Below, piece after piece: positions 1 to 8,905 of a stretch of DNA of 64,000 nucleotides; the stretch's first letter is position 1, and every line of letters begins with the position of its first letter. The DNA is taken from positions 2,576,001-2,640,000 of the forward strand of contig NC_021171.1 in assembly GCF_000242895.2 (NCBI RefSeq), given 5' to 3'. Position numbers and translations under genes: made by a program. A model generated the notes under the pieces. The model made no database searches, was not told the origin of the DNA, and was given only the letters and a program-made list of their open reading frames with translations. This stretch comes from Bacillus sp. 1NLA3E. Lineage in GTDB: Bacteria; Bacillota; Bacilli; Bacillales; Cytobacillaceae.

Positions 1-348
1 ACTAAATCCGGGGACTAGGCTTTCCCTCCTCCTTCTAATTTTGGGGACCAATTCCATGTTCATATACTCGCTAGAATTACCGACATTTTTGAATCACCTT
101 TTTGATTGAATTAACTAAAATTTTACCATTTTAATAGGTTATTAAGTATCCATTTTATTACAAAATCTTGTCTCAAGCACAAAAATAGTCACACGAAGCC
201 CTTGTTACCAAAATGGTTTATTTTTTACAGTTCGAACTTAGAATTAAGGTAGTCTTATACTTACTCCGTCTTCATCATCACTTACACCCATAGTAGTGAT
301 AACAACTCCTGCAATTTGGTAGTCATCGACTACCTTCCTTCAATGCAA
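1..348. other. Intergenic, no clear gene
   Basis: No convincing gene is visible in this first stretch. On the minus strand a short open stretch of about 28 codons ends near position 257, with a protein-like tail (ending GVSIRLP), but it has no start codon with a ribosome binding site and a stop precedes it. It could be the remnant of a gene that lay here. Nothing else is recognised. Confidence 0.4.
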
Positions 349-376
349 ACAAAAAAAGCACAAGAATCCTTGTGCT
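349..376 (-). terminator. Intrinsic terminator of the CoA-transferase gene
   Basis: Read on the minus strand, an 8-bp perfect stem (AGCACAAG/CTTGTGCT) with a 4-base loop is followed by a run of T. It lies 3 bases past the stop codon of the CoA-transferase gene. Confidence 0.85.
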
Positions 377-378
377 TC

Positions 379-1653
379 CTAAATAAGCAATCCCCTCTTT
401 TTGGCTTCAAACAACAGTTCTTCTCTAAATTGCGGGTGTGCGAGGCTAATTAAGGACTGAGTTCTTTGTGATAGGCTTTTTCCTTTGAGTTGAGTGATCC
501 CATACTCCGTTACTACATAATCCACATCGTTTTTTGATGTAGAAACCACTGATCCAGGGGCTAGAACTGATTTAATTCTTGAAATTGTTCCATTCTTTGT
601 CGTGGAATGCATGCAAATAAACCCTTTGCCATTTTTAGCAAATTGGACGCCGGTTCCAAAGTCTACCTGACCACCTGTTGAGCTATAATACCTTCCAGCA
701 ACTGTTTCAGAAGCGCATTGACCATAGAAATCAATTTCTGTTGTCGCATTAATTGCAATCATGTTGTCTTCTTTAGCGATATTACGAGGGTCGTTAACAT
801 AATCAACCGACAGCATTTCAATATGCTCGTTATGGTCGATAAAATCATAAAGCTCCTTTGATCCAAATGCAAAGGTTGTTACAATTTTTCCAATATGAGT
901 TTTTTTCTTTGTACCGGTAATAACACCTGCTTTGAATAGTTCACTAATTCCATCTGTTAACATTTCTGTATGAATACCAAGGTCTTTATGATCCTTCAGG
1001 AGACTAACAACAGCATTTGGAATACCGCCGATTCCTACTTGTAGGGTGGCGCCATTATCAATCCGTTCAGCTATGTGTTCAGCTATTTTAATATCTACAT
1101 CCGTTATTACTGAAGGTTTTAATTCAACTAATGGGGTGTTATGACGAACATATCCTAAAATTTGAGATATATGGATTTTGTTTTGACCATGCGTTCGTGG
1201 TGTATGTTCATTTACCTGTAAGATAAAAGGGATTTTCCCGATAAAGTAAGCAGAATAATCCGCGACCGTCCCAAGTGAAAAATACCCATCTTCATCCATT
1301 GGTGTAGCTTGACAGACAACAATGGGGTTCTTTGTTGTTTTTTCTAATAGTTTAGGCATTTGATGAAAATGATTTGGGATTAAGTCACAGGTTCCATTCA
1401 GGTAGGCTTTTCGAGCAAAAGTATTCAAAAAATACGAAGTATAATGGATATGAGGATATAGCCCCTTCATATAGTTTCTATCTTTTAATTCAAGCATTTG
1501 GTGAATTCGTAAGGAGGAAAACAGTTGTGGATTCTCATCAATCGCAGACAGAATGAGATCAGGCTCTCCATTTCCTAGTGGAATAATAATATCGGAATCA
1601 TTTGGAATTAATGATAAGATTTCTTGAATTTCTTTTTCTTTGTGATGGTTCAT
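379..1653 (-). CDS. Acetyl-CoA hydrolase/transferase family protein (4-hydroxybutyrate CoA-transferase-like)
   Basis: This 424-residue cytosolic enzyme belongs to the acetyl-CoA hydrolase/transferase family, which moves CoA between acyl-CoA and a free carboxylic acid. The family's glycine-rich CoA-binding segment QVGIGGIP is at residues 205-212. The segment INATTEID at 301-308 carries Glu306, in the place of the family's catalytic glutamate. A typical C-terminal AHPQFREEL motif follows. The ATG has AAGGAG 8 bases upstream. The gene stands alone, divergent from the AEC permease. The acid substrate (acetate, butyrate, 4-hydroxybutyrate or propionate) cannot be told from sequence. Confidence 0.85.
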   Translation of the reverse strand: MNHHKEKEIQEILSLIPNDSDIIIPLGNGEPDLILSAIDENPQLFSSLRIHQMLELKDRNYMKGLYPHIHYTSYFLNTFARKAYLNGTCDLIPNHFHQMPKLLEKTTKNPIVVCQATPMDEDGYFSLGTVADYSAYFIGKIPFILQVNEHTPRTHGQNKIHISQILGYVRHNTPLVELKPSVITDVDIKIAEHIAERIDNGATLQVGIGGIPNAVVSLLKDHKDLGIHTEMLTDGISELFKAGVITGTKKKTHIGKIVTTFAFGSKELYDFIDHNEHIEMLSVDYVNDPRNIAKEDNMIAINATTEIDFYGQCASETVAGRYYSSTGGQVDFGTGVQFAKNGKGFICMHSTTKNGTISRIKSVLAPGSVVSTSKNDVDYVVTEYGITQLKGKSLSQRTQSLISLAHPQFREELLFEAKKRGLLI

Positions 1654-1792
1654 ATACGTACTCCTTTGTTGCTTTTTCTTTTTAGTTCAACTTACTAACA
1701 ATTTCTTTTTTTATATTATCATCTGTTAAATAAAGAAGGTAGACCAATTATTCTTATTAGTATTTCGACTTTTTTACTCAACATAATACTTT

Positions 1793-1898
1793 TTAAACGT
1801 TTAAGCAAAAAAAGTGGTTAACACTCCCTTTTTTATACATTTAATTTGTATATATACAAATCTGGTCCTTGTGCCATAGGATACTTTTTAGATATAAT
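1793..1898 (+). promoter_or_regulatory. Divergent control region with two perfect palindromes
   Basis: Between the CoA-transferase and AEC genes are a 12-bp perfect palindrome TTAAACGTTTAA (1793-1804) and an 18-bp perfect palindrome ATTTGTATATATACAAAT (1844-1861). A TATAAT box lies at 1893-1898, with only a weak -35 (TTGTGC at 1869-1874, 18-base spacer). The palindromes have the form of dimeric repressor sites, and a regulator serving both divergent genes is possible. The regulator is unknown. Confidence 0.4.
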
Positions 1899-1957
1899 GT
1901 TTTGGTCTTAATACTTCGTATATAAAATACAAAAAAGTTTGAAGGTGTTATTTTTTT

Positions 1958-2851
1958 ATGATTTTACTAGAAATAGTACTCCCTGCCTTTCTCATCTTTC
2001 TTTCCGGATTTTTGGTGCAAAAGAAATTCCAAGTAAGTATACGTTCGATTTCCGTTATATCCCTTTACATCATGTTACCAGCTCTAACCTTTCATACCTT
2101 TTTCACGATTAAATTAAATGTGCAGATTTTGTATGCTGCAGCAGTTTCTATACTGCTGATGATTGCTCTCATGGCCATTACTAGAGTCGTAAGCCGAATG
2201 CTTCGTTATGATGCTGTGGGTGAAAGCTCGATGATGTTAGTCACGGTGTTTATGAATTCCGGTAATTATGGTGCGCCGATTGTTTTGTTTGCGTTCGGTC
2301 GTCCTGGCTTTGAATTCGCAGTTTTAATCATGGTTTTTCATCTTATTCTAATGAGTATTTTTGGCGTTTATCTCGCATCTCGAGGCAAACAAAGCGCGAG
2401 TACGTCATTCAAAAATATTCTCAAAATGCCAAGTGTGTACGCGATGGTGCTTGGATTACTATTTCAAGCCCTTCATTTCCAGATGCCGGACAGTTTCCTT
2501 CAGGCTTTCGATTTGGTAGGACAAGCTTCTGTTCCAACTGTGATGATTCTTTTAGGGATGCAGTTAGCGGAGTTAACTCTTAAAGATTTTGATTGGAAAG
2601 CGATTTGGTTAGGTACGTTTATCCGGCTGATCTTATCTCCACTTCTTACGTGGGCCATATGTCTTCTTTTCCCATTGCAGCCGCTTTTACAAACAGTACT
2701 AATTCTAACGGCAGCAATGCCTTCTGCAGTCACTGTCTTGATGTATGCAATTGAATTTGATGCTAAACCACAATTTGTCTCGAGTACTACCTTTGTATCA
2801 ACAGTTGCAAGTTTTTTTAGTATAGCTATTGTTGTATTTTTCTTGAGATAA
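1958..2851 (+). CDS. AEC (auxin efflux carrier) family permease
   Basis: A 297-residue, almost entirely hydrophobic membrane protein with about ten predicted transmembrane spans. The family signature region lies around residues 100-115 (VTVFMNSGNYGAPIVLFAFG). AEC-family permeases in bacilli and lactic acid bacteria (YwkB, MleP, MdcF types) transport malate, malonate or similar carboxylates, so an organic-acid role fits the divergent CoA-transferase, but this is inference. The ATG follows a GAAGGTG ribosome binding site. Length matches the family's usual 300-320 residues. Confidence 0.85.
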   Translation: MILLEIVLPAFLIFLSGFLVQKKFQVSIRSISVISLYIMLPALTFHTFFTIKLNVQILYAAAVSILLMIALMAITRVVSRMLRYDAVGESSMMLVTVFMNSGNYGAPIVLFAFGRPGFEFAVLIMVFHLILMSIFGVYLASRGKQSASTSFKNILKMPSVYAMVLGLLFQALHFQMPDSFLQAFDLVGQASVPTVMILLGMQLAELTLKDFDWKAIWLGTFIRLILSPLLTWAICLLFPLQPLLQTVLILTAAMPSAVTVLMYAIEFDAKPQFVSSTTFVSTVASFFSIAIVVFFLR

Positions 2852-2931
2852 AGTAAGTGAAGATATTACCAAGAACATTGGTACATTAAGTAGTAGATTT
2901 TTTTATCTTATCGACTATTAGTGGAATGAAC

Positions 2932-3135
2932 TTATTTGAATAGCTTTTTGATTAATTTAAAAATATCAAAGGTTGTTCGATTGTACACTTTGTTATACAT
3001 ATACTTTTTAGGACTTCTTAACCAACCATACCCCCTGGGCATTTTCAAACCTGCGCGATGGACAATTTGTCTTTTGATGCTTGTTCTAGCAGCCATTCTT
3101 TTTTTAAAACTTGGTTTTCTCATACCAAATTTCAT
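2932..3135 (-). CDS. Small, strongly basic protein of unknown function
   Basis: A 67-residue protein very rich in Lys and Arg (about a third of residues) with the stretches KMPRGYGWLRSPKKYMYNKV and NRTTFDIFKL. The start codon has AAGGGG eight bases upstream. The composition and the PRGxGW..PKKxxYN..YNRT pattern resemble small basic proteins I recall from Firmicute phages and integrative elements, but I cannot confirm this. An overlapping hydrophobic frame on the plus strand (2936-3175) has no ribosome binding site and is likely a shadow. Function unknown; nucleic-acid binding would suit the charge. Confidence 0.55.
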   Translation of the reverse strand: MKFGMRKPSFKKRMAARTSIKRQIVHRAGLKMPRGYGWLRSPKKYMYNKVYNRTTFDIFKLIKKLFK

Positions 3136-3248
3136 AACAGCATCCCCTTACATTGGTATTCTATTTCTCCTATGATTCTACTTGGTTGGACAGGAAACGA
3201 TGAATTGATTATTTTTAAAACTTCTATTAATCTAGTTTAAATACCTTT

Positions 3249-3444
3249 ATTTTTGTTAAAGCTCAATGTTGATTGGAGTGGAAGGCACGAGACTCCTGCG
3301 GGAACAGCGGGACAGGTGAGACCCCACAGGCGCTTAAGCGCCGAGGAGGCTCACCGCCCGCCCCGCGGAAAGCGAGTGCCTGGAGCGGAAATCAACCACA
3401 CACTTCTCTTTTAGTAAATAGCAACAATATTTACTAAAACAGAC
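3249..3444 (+). mobile_element. MITE copy 1 (GC-rich repeat element)
   Basis: A GC-rich core (about 3270-3395) embedded in AT-rich DNA, one of eight copies of the same element here. The left arm (GTTAAAGCTCAATGTTGATT) matches the short-armed copies at 38 and 57 kb. The right arm (CACTTCTCTTTTAGTAAA, ending AAAACAGAC) matches the long-armed copy at 49 kb, so this copy is a mosaic. The outermost left bases have decayed and no target duplication is visible. It contains no credible coding frame. Confidence 0.8.
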
Positions 3445-3552
3445 TAGATTTAAGAAAGGTCCTGAATTTCCATGATTTAAATGAATCTTTCTCCCGTTTC
3501 ATTCGTCTTAGTTAGTGAGAATCTAAGTTTAGTAGGAAAGGATAAAGCCATC

Positions 3553-4143
3553 TTGAAAAGAAAAAGGTTTAGAAGTAGTACTTTCATCACGATCCTCCTT
3601 GTCCTAATTGCTATTTTCATGTACCATCAATTTTTAACAAAACCAGTAGTTAATCAAACGGTTAATAAACAAAATGTTAAGATGCCAGATCGCCTCAACC
3701 CAGTGGTTGAAGAACGTTCAAATCATCTCATAGAAAAAGCAGCCGCTAAAGGGATTTCAATTGTAATCACTGATGGGTTCCGAAGTGTATCTGAACAGAA
3801 TCTTCTATATGAACAAGGTCGTACTACTGAGGGGAACATCGTTACCAATGCAAAAGGCGGAGAATCCTACCATAATTTTGGACTTGCAGTAGATTTTGCC
3901 ATCAAGCTGCCATCCGGAGAGGTTATTTGGGATAGGCAATATGATGGTAATGGAAATAGCGTTGCAGACTGGACAGAGGTGGTAGCCATTGCCAAGAAGC
4001 TAGGCTTTGATTGGGGTGGTGACTGGAAAAGTTTCAAAGATTATCCCCATTTGCAAATGGATTTCGGGCTAGCAATTGCTGATTTGCAAAGAGGAGCGAG
4101 ACCTCCGGGGCAACCGCTAACAGCGAATAGTGCAAGCGAATAG
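3553..4143 (+). CDS. M15 family peptidase (CwlK/VanY-like peptidoglycan peptidase)
   Basis: A secreted or membrane-anchored zinc peptidase that cuts peptide stems of peptidoglycan (L-Ala-D-Glu endopeptidase or D,D-carboxypeptidase class). It shows the zinc motif SYHNFGLAVD (His and Asp ligands) and a C-terminal PHLQ with the third ligand His. The N-terminus is basic, then has one hydrophobic segment, so it is probably anchored outside the membrane. The TTG at 3553 is chosen because AGGAAAGG precedes it; the longer ATG frame from 3481 has no ribosome binding site. The gene's last codons hold a 13-bp imperfect tandem repeat (GCAAGCGAAT units). 196 residues. Confidence 0.75.
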   Translation: MKRKRFRSSTFITILLVLIAIFMYHQFLTKPVVNQTVNKQNVKMPDRLNPVVEERSNHLIEKAAAKGISIVITDGFRSVSEQNLLYEQGRTTEGNIVTNAKGGESYHNFGLAVDFAIKLPSGEVIWDRQYDGNGNSVADWTEVVAIAKKLGFDWGGDWKSFKDYPHLQMDFGLAIADLQRGARPPGQPLTANSASE

Positions 4144-4180
4144 AGCAAGCGAATAGAGAAATAAATCTATTAATGTACTA

Positions 4181-4230
4181 AAATAGCGCCAGCATCACTC
4201 ACGACTTGGATGATGCTGGCGCTATTTTTT
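4181..4230. terminator. Strong bidirectional terminator
   Basis: A 16-bp perfect stem (AATAGCGCCAGCATCA and its complement) with T runs on both sides separates the convergent M15 peptidase and GNAT genes and can serve both. Confidence 0.9.
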
Positions 4231-4240
4231 CTAAAGTAAC

Positions 4241-4648
4241 TTACACCTTATTTTGTTTTCTTTTCATCCCACAGGAATTTGGTGTTACATAATCAAAACC
4301 AAACTGGGAGTATAGTCTATCCGCGGGTTTATTCGCAATCAATAATACATATGCATATTCATCTGTATTTTTATTTAAATAAGAATCGATTTCTCTCATA
4401 ATCACTTTCCCAAGGCCGTTCCGTTGATAATCTGGATCTACCATGATATCAGAGACAACATAAGTTATTCCTTCGTCACCGATTATTCTTCCAAAACCGA
4501 TTAACTTATCATGATCCCACAAAGAAACAATAAACAGAGAATGTTCCAAGGCAATCTCTATTTTTGATAAATTTTTCGTTCCCATTCCAGTTCTCAGTCT
4601 TAATGATTGATATAATATCGCGGATGGAGAACTGTATCGTATTTCCAT
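4241..4648 (-). CDS. GNAT family N-acetyltransferase
   Basis: A 135-residue acetyl-CoA-dependent N-acetyltransferase fold. The acetyl-CoA binding motif A is DIMVDPDYQRNGLGKVIMRE (a QRxGxG pyrophosphate-binding loop), followed by a C-terminal ADRLYSQFGFD segment typical of motif B. The ATG at 4648 is preceded by CGGAGG at good distance; the longer frame has a non-conserved N-terminus. The substrate is not predictable. It converges with the M15 peptidase gene and lies 68 bases from the MFS gene. Confidence 0.8.
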   Translation of the reverse strand: MEIRYSSPSAILYQSLRLRTGMGTKNLSKIEIALEHSLFIVSLWDHDKLIGFGRIIGDEGITYVVSDIMVDPDYQRNGLGKVIMREIDSYLNKNTDEYAYVLLIANKPADRLYSQFGFDYVTPNSCGMKRKQNKV

Positions 4649-4716
4649 GTTTATTAAAACCTCCGAATATATAAAAATTATGCGTTTATTCTTCATTTAG
4701 TTCTTAATGTATTTTT

Positions 4717-6021
4717 TTAACAACCCAAGCAAAAGGATTTAATGGTCTTCTTTTCTAATTGGATGGTTCCTCCGATAAAGGATTTTTCAATTCCGGCTTT
4801 CCCTTTTCTATTAACACTTTGTTTTCTGCCTAAGAAAATCGAGAGTATTAATATGAATAACCCAGTACCTATAAGAAGCCACTCGACTTTTATCATATCG
4901 GCTAGTGGTCCGAAAATGAGCATCCCAATCGGCATCATCGAAGTTGAAATCATCCCAAATACACCAAAAATTCTACCTAAATAATTTTCTTCTACCTTCT
5001 CTTGTATTAAAACCATTGTTGGCGTATTAAAAATTGGCATCGCTACTCCGAAAACAGCCATAAAAACTAAATATATCCAAAAGATAGGGACAATACCTAG
5101 TGCAAACGTACAAACTCCCATTAAAAGACTTGCGAACGTCATGGTGTGAACTTTGTTTTGAAAGCCTCCCCAAGAAGCTATTATTCCTCCACCTACCATC
5201 ATACCAACAGAAAAAGCAATTTCGATGGTTGTTAACCGCCAAATATCGTCGCCAAAGCAGCGTGTAACCTGTAGAGGTGTTAAAAATGCAGCAGGTGCCA
5301 TCAAAACGAAAAATATGGCGAAGAATAGAAAGAACTTTTTCAGAAAGTCGTGGTTTTTAATATAGGTCATACCTTGTAAAAAGTCATTGAAATAGCTAGT
5401 TGTTTGTTGCTCGGATGCCTTCTTATGTACAGGAATTTTTAAAAATGCAAGTAGTGTTATGATTGCAATTGCTGCGGTAATCACATCGATAAAGAAAATC
5501 ATTTCAATGGAAGCGATCGTCAACAGTGCGGCACTAACAATCGGAGCCACAAACATAATGACTGCTTGTAGAGTTCCGTTTGTTCCATTTACTTTAGTCA
5601 ACTCTTCCTTTGGTACTATTTGAGGCAAAATTGCCCCGACTGCTGGAGTTTGAATGCCTGCCCCGATTGCCCGAATTGCAGCTATGACAAAAAGTAACCC
5701 AGTCGCATCATAGCCCATTAAAAATACAATTGCTAGAATCAGAGTTGCAATCGCAATAAGAGCATCAGATAGCATAATCAGGATTTTTCGGTTGTAGCGA
5801 TCCGCCCATACCCCCGCAATTGGCGATAATATAAAGGAAGGGATGAAGCCACAAATGATAAATAACGTCATCATTATTCCAGACTTGGTCGTTAGAGTTA
5901 CATGCCACATAATCGCATATTGAACTAATGCCGAGCCAAAAAGTGATATGGTCTGACTGCTTAAAAAGAGAATAATATGTTTCTTCCAATTTCCAGTTAC
6001 TTGGTCTGCTATTTTGTTCAT
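4717..6021 (-). CDS. MFS transporter, MFS_3 / macrolide-efflux (Mef)-like
   Basis: A 434-residue proton-driven membrane exporter with about twelve hydrophobic spans. The loop 2-3 signature of drug-efflux MFS proteins is present (IAGVWADRYNRKILIMLSD), as is the conserved start NWKKHIILFLSSQTISLFGS of the Mef/MFS_3 group. The ATG at 6021 follows AAAGGAGG; the upstream GTG frame begins inside that site. The last 30 residues, after the final span, are unusual for the family and may be a drifted tail. Drug efflux is likely by family; the actual substrate is unknown. Confidence 0.8.
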   Translation of the reverse strand: MNKIADQVTGNWKKHIILFLSSQTISLFGSALVQYAIMWHVTLTTKSGIMMTLFIICGFIPSFILSPIAGVWADRYNRKILIMLSDALIAIATLILAIVFLMGYDATGLLFVIAAIRAIGAGIQTPAVGAILPQIVPKEELTKVNGTNGTLQAVIMFVAPIVSAALLTIASIEMIFFIDVITAAIAIITLLAFLKIPVHKKASEQQTTSYFNDFLQGMTYIKNHDFLKKFFLFFAIFFVLMAPAAFLTPLQVTRCFGDDIWRLTTIEIAFSVGMMVGGGIIASWGGFQNKVHTMTFASLLMGVCTFALGIVPIFWIYLVFMAVFGVAMPIFNTPTMVLIQEKVEENYLGRIFGVFGMISTSMMPIGMLIFGPLADMIKVEWLLIGTGLFILILSIFLGRKQSVNRKGKAGIEKSFIGGTIQLEKKTIKSFCLGC

Positions 6022-6183
6022 CTTATTCACCACCTCCTTTGTTCATATTTTGGTAATAAAAATGATTTCAGACTGGACATTACAGAAAATTGTTCAACCT
6101 GGTTCAAGGCTATAACATTAATATAGCTTCTGACACACTTTAGAAGCAAGGAACCATCCCCTTGCTTCCCGATTTTAAATTTT

Positions 6184-6512
6184 GGTTCTGTTAAACATGC
6201 CTTATGATTTCCGCTCCAGGCGCTCCCTTTCCGCGGGCGGTTGGGAGCCTACTCGGCGCTTGAGCGGAAGCCACTGAAAAAGTGATGTTTTTTTAAAGTA
6301 CCGAAGATTTTTATCGCTATATAGACAATAAAAGAAGATAATGACCTATATATTGTGGGTTGTTAGCCTCTTTTTCTCTTTAGACGGACTTTTTCAGTGC
6401 CCTCGCTCTGCGCCTGCGGGGTTCTCCCTTAACCCGCTTTTCCCGCAGGAGTCTCGCACCTGCAGCGAAGATCAACATAGTTGCAAAATCAACAATTAGC
6501 TTTATCTTAGCC
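6184..6512 (-). mobile_element. MITE copy 2, interrupted by a second element
   Basis: Ends are GGTTCTGTTAAAC on the plus left side and CTTATCTTAGCC... reading in from the right, matching the family. The flanks are TAAATTTT (6176-6183) and TAAATTTC (6513-6520), a 7 of 8 target duplication. The GC-rich core is split near its hairpin tip by a 130-bp insertion (6271-6400). The last base of this element (6512) is also the last base of the glgP stop codon. The intact length without the insertion would be about 199 bp. Confidence 0.85.
6271..6400. mobile_element. Nested MITE-like insertion with CACTGAAAAAGT ends
   Basis: A roughly 130-bp AT-rich segment sits inside MITE copy 2. Its ends are 12-bp perfect inverted repeats, CACTGAAAAAGT at 6272-6283 and ACTTTTTCAGTG at 6388-6399. 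It has no coding capacity. It interrupts the dyad GCGCTTGAGCGC that uninterrupted copies carry. A clear target duplication could not be delimited. It is probably a small element mobilised in trans by a full-length IS elsewhere. Confidence 0.65.
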
Positions 6513-8905
6513 TAAATTTCTAAAGATTTGATGTTCCAAATATCTTTTGCATATTCCTGGATGGTCCGATCACTTGAAAAGAATCCTGATTTGGAGATAT
6601 TGATAAGACTCTTCTTTAGCCATACCTTTTTATTTCGATATTCATCACCAATGATCTCATGAATATTGGCATACGGCTCAAAATCACGTAGGACAAAATA
6701 CGGGTCATTATGATCAAGTAAAGATTCGTAAATGGCCGTAAACTCTCCTTCGCAATTCGGAAAAAATCCATTAACCAATTGATCTACTACTTGACGAATC
6801 CGTGGATCATGATAATAGTATTCGTGTGAAGAATAGCCACCATTTCGTTCAAAATTAGCAACTTCACTAGCACTTAACCCGAACAAGAAAATATTCTCAT
6901 TTCCGATAAGCTCAGTAATCTCTACATTTGCACCATCTAGTGTCCCCACCGTCAAGGCCCCATTCATCATAAACTTCATATTCCCGGTTCCAGAAGCCTC
7001 TTTACTAGCAGTAGAAATCTGTTCACTTACATCTGCAGCAGGGAAAATATCCTCAGCTAATGATACTCGATAATTTTCAAGGAAGACCACTTTTAGTTTT
7101 TCGTTTACATCTGGATCTTTATTGACCTTTTCGGCAACCGCATTGATCAACTTTATCACCTTTTTGGCAAAATAATAGCCGGGAGAGGCCTTTGCACCAA
7201 AAATAAATGTTCTTGGAAACAAATGATAATTGGAATCTTCTTTATGTCGGTTATACAAATAGATTATATGTAGCACATTAAGCAACTGACGTTTATAGGC
7301 ATGCAGCCGTTTAACCTGGACATCAAAAATAGAAGCTGTGTCTACTTTGATTCCGCTTTTTTCATGAATAATCCTCGCAAGTCTTTGTTTGTTTGCTAAC
7401 TTGATAGCATCCATTTTTCTCAAAAAGGCAGAATCATGCTTGAATTTGAGAAGCTCCTCTAATTTTTCTGGCTCCGCTATCCATTCGGATCCTATAGATT
7501 CAGTAATAAGGCTAGAAAGGTTTGGATTTGCCTTCAATAACCAGCGCCGATGGGTTATCCCATTTGTTTTATTATTAAATCTATCAGGAAACTCTTGATA
7601 AAAAGCGGTCATTTCCCGTTTTTTTAAAATCTCCGTATGAAGCTTGGCCACTCCGTTAATGCTATGGCTGCCTACGATTGCAAGTGGAGCCATTTTCACT
7701 TCTCCATCAGCAATGATCGCCATGCTTGCAATCTTATCCCAATCCCCAGGGTATTTCTCCCACAGTTGCTTACAGAAACGCTCATTAATTTCCTCAACGA
7801 TCATAAAAATTCTTGGCAAAAGCGGCTGAAAAATTCGGATTGGCCAGCGCTCCAATGCTTCGGATAAAGTGGTATGGTTTGTATAGGAAAGGGTATTGAC
7901 AGTAATATGCCAAGCTTCTTTCCATCCTAATCCCTCTTCATCCATCAAGATTCTCATCAGCTCTGGTACAGCAAGGGATGGGTGGGTATCGTTTATATGA
8001 ATACTAACATGTTGATGAAAATCAAGCAGATTTCTCTTCTGTTTTTTAAAGGTGCGAATAATCGATTGTAGACTGGCGGACACAAGTAAATATTGCTGCT
8101 TTAGGCGGAGGATTTTCCCTTCATCATGTGTATCATCAGGATATAGAAGATCAGAAATAGATTCTGATTGCTCCTTATAAATATCAACATTTGCAGCACC
8201 ACGAGACGATTCCGCGCTCCAAAGCCTTAAGGTATTCACATTGTTTGTATGGTATCCCATGACTGGTAGATCATATGGAATAGCCGTGACTTGTTCTGCA
8301 TCTAAATGGCGAAATACAAGTCTTCCATTTTCCTGATGACATTCTACTGTTCCCCAAAATGGGATATGCAACCATTCATCGGCTTTTCTAACTTCCCACA
8401 CATTTCCAGTCATGAGCCATTGTTCAGGCAACTCCACCTGATACCCATTGACAATTTTTTGCTCAAATAATCCATTCTTATAGCGAAGACCACAACCATG
8501 CCCAGGAAGATTTAACGATGAAAGGGAATCAAGAAAACAAGCAGCCAGCCGTCCTAGTCCTCCATTTCCTAGTCCGGCATCTGCTTCAATCTCCTCAAGC
8601 TCCTCAATGTTTATCCCCAATTCTTTCAGGCCTTGATTGACCACATCTTCAATTCCAAGGTTCATGATATTGGAACTCAGTAGTCTTCCCAATAAAAATT
8701 CAATCGATAAATAATATACTTGTTTTTGCCCAGAATTCCGGTATTGCTCATTCGTTTTTATCCAGTTCGTACTCACATATTCCGTAATCATAAGCCCAAG
8801 TGTTTGGAATTGATCAAGTTTTGTACTCTCGGCAAGGCTCGTCCTATAGGTCATTTCGAGCTTTTGTAGAAATTCTGTTTTAAACTCCTGTACACTCGTG
8901 AACAT
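6512..8905 (-). CDS. glgP: Glycogen/starch phosphorylase
   Basis: A pyridoxal-phosphate enzyme that releases glucose-1-phosphate from the non-reducing ends of glycogen. 797 residues, as in Bacillus GlgP. Conserved features are EADAGLGNGGLGRLAACFLD near residue 85-105, the nucleotide/glucosyl segment HVSIHINDTHPSLAVPELMR, and the PLP lysine in EASGTGNMKFMMNG. The ATG at 8905 has AAGGAG upstream and overlaps the end of glgA by 26 bases, so translation is probably coupled. It is the last gene of the operon. Its stop codon TAG is made of TA from the gene and G from the adjoining MITE. Confidence 0.95.
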   Translation of the reverse strand: MFTSVQEFKTEFLQKLEMTYRTSLAESTKLDQFQTLGLMITEYVSTNWIKTNEQYRNSGQKQVYYLSIEFLLGRLLSSNIMNLGIEDVVNQGLKELGINIEELEEIEADAGLGNGGLGRLAACFLDSLSSLNLPGHGCGLRYKNGLFEQKIVNGYQVELPEQWLMTGNVWEVRKADEWLHIPFWGTVECHQENGRLVFRHLDAEQVTAIPYDLPVMGYHTNNVNTLRLWSAESSRGAANVDIYKEQSESISDLLYPDDTHDEGKILRLKQQYLLVSASLQSIIRTFKKQKRNLLDFHQHVSIHINDTHPSLAVPELMRILMDEEGLGWKEAWHITVNTLSYTNHTTLSEALERWPIRIFQPLLPRIFMIVEEINERFCKQLWEKYPGDWDKIASMAIIADGEVKMAPLAIVGSHSINGVAKLHTEILKKREMTAFYQEFPDRFNNKTNGITHRRWLLKANPNLSSLITESIGSEWIAEPEKLEELLKFKHDSAFLRKMDAIKLANKQRLARIIHEKSGIKVDTASIFDVQVKRLHAYKRQLLNVLHIIYLYNRHKEDSNYHLFPRTFIFGAKASPGYYFAKKVIKLINAVAEKVNKDPDVNEKLKVVFLENYRVSLAEDIFPAADVSEQISTASKEASGTGNMKFMMNGALTVGTLDGANVEITELIGNENIFLFGLSASEVANFERNGGYSSHEYYYHDPRIRQVVDQLVNGFFPNCEGEFTAIYESLLDHNDPYFVLRDFEPYANIHEIIGDEYRNKKVWLKKSLINISKSGFFSSDRTIQEYAKDIWNIKSLEI

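Noticed and set aside
257-345. 28-codon protein-like tail on the minus strand (VVDDYQIAGVVITTMGVSDD...)
   Set aside because: No start, preceded by a stop, too short to assign; noted only as a possible remnant.
2936-3175. 79-codon hydrophobic plus-strand frame opposite the small basic gene
   Set aside because: No ribosome binding site, and hydrophobicity is what the complement of a Lys/Arg-rich gene gives.
6301-6360. Possible coding content in the nested insertion
   Set aside because: All frames have stops and there is no ribosome binding site.
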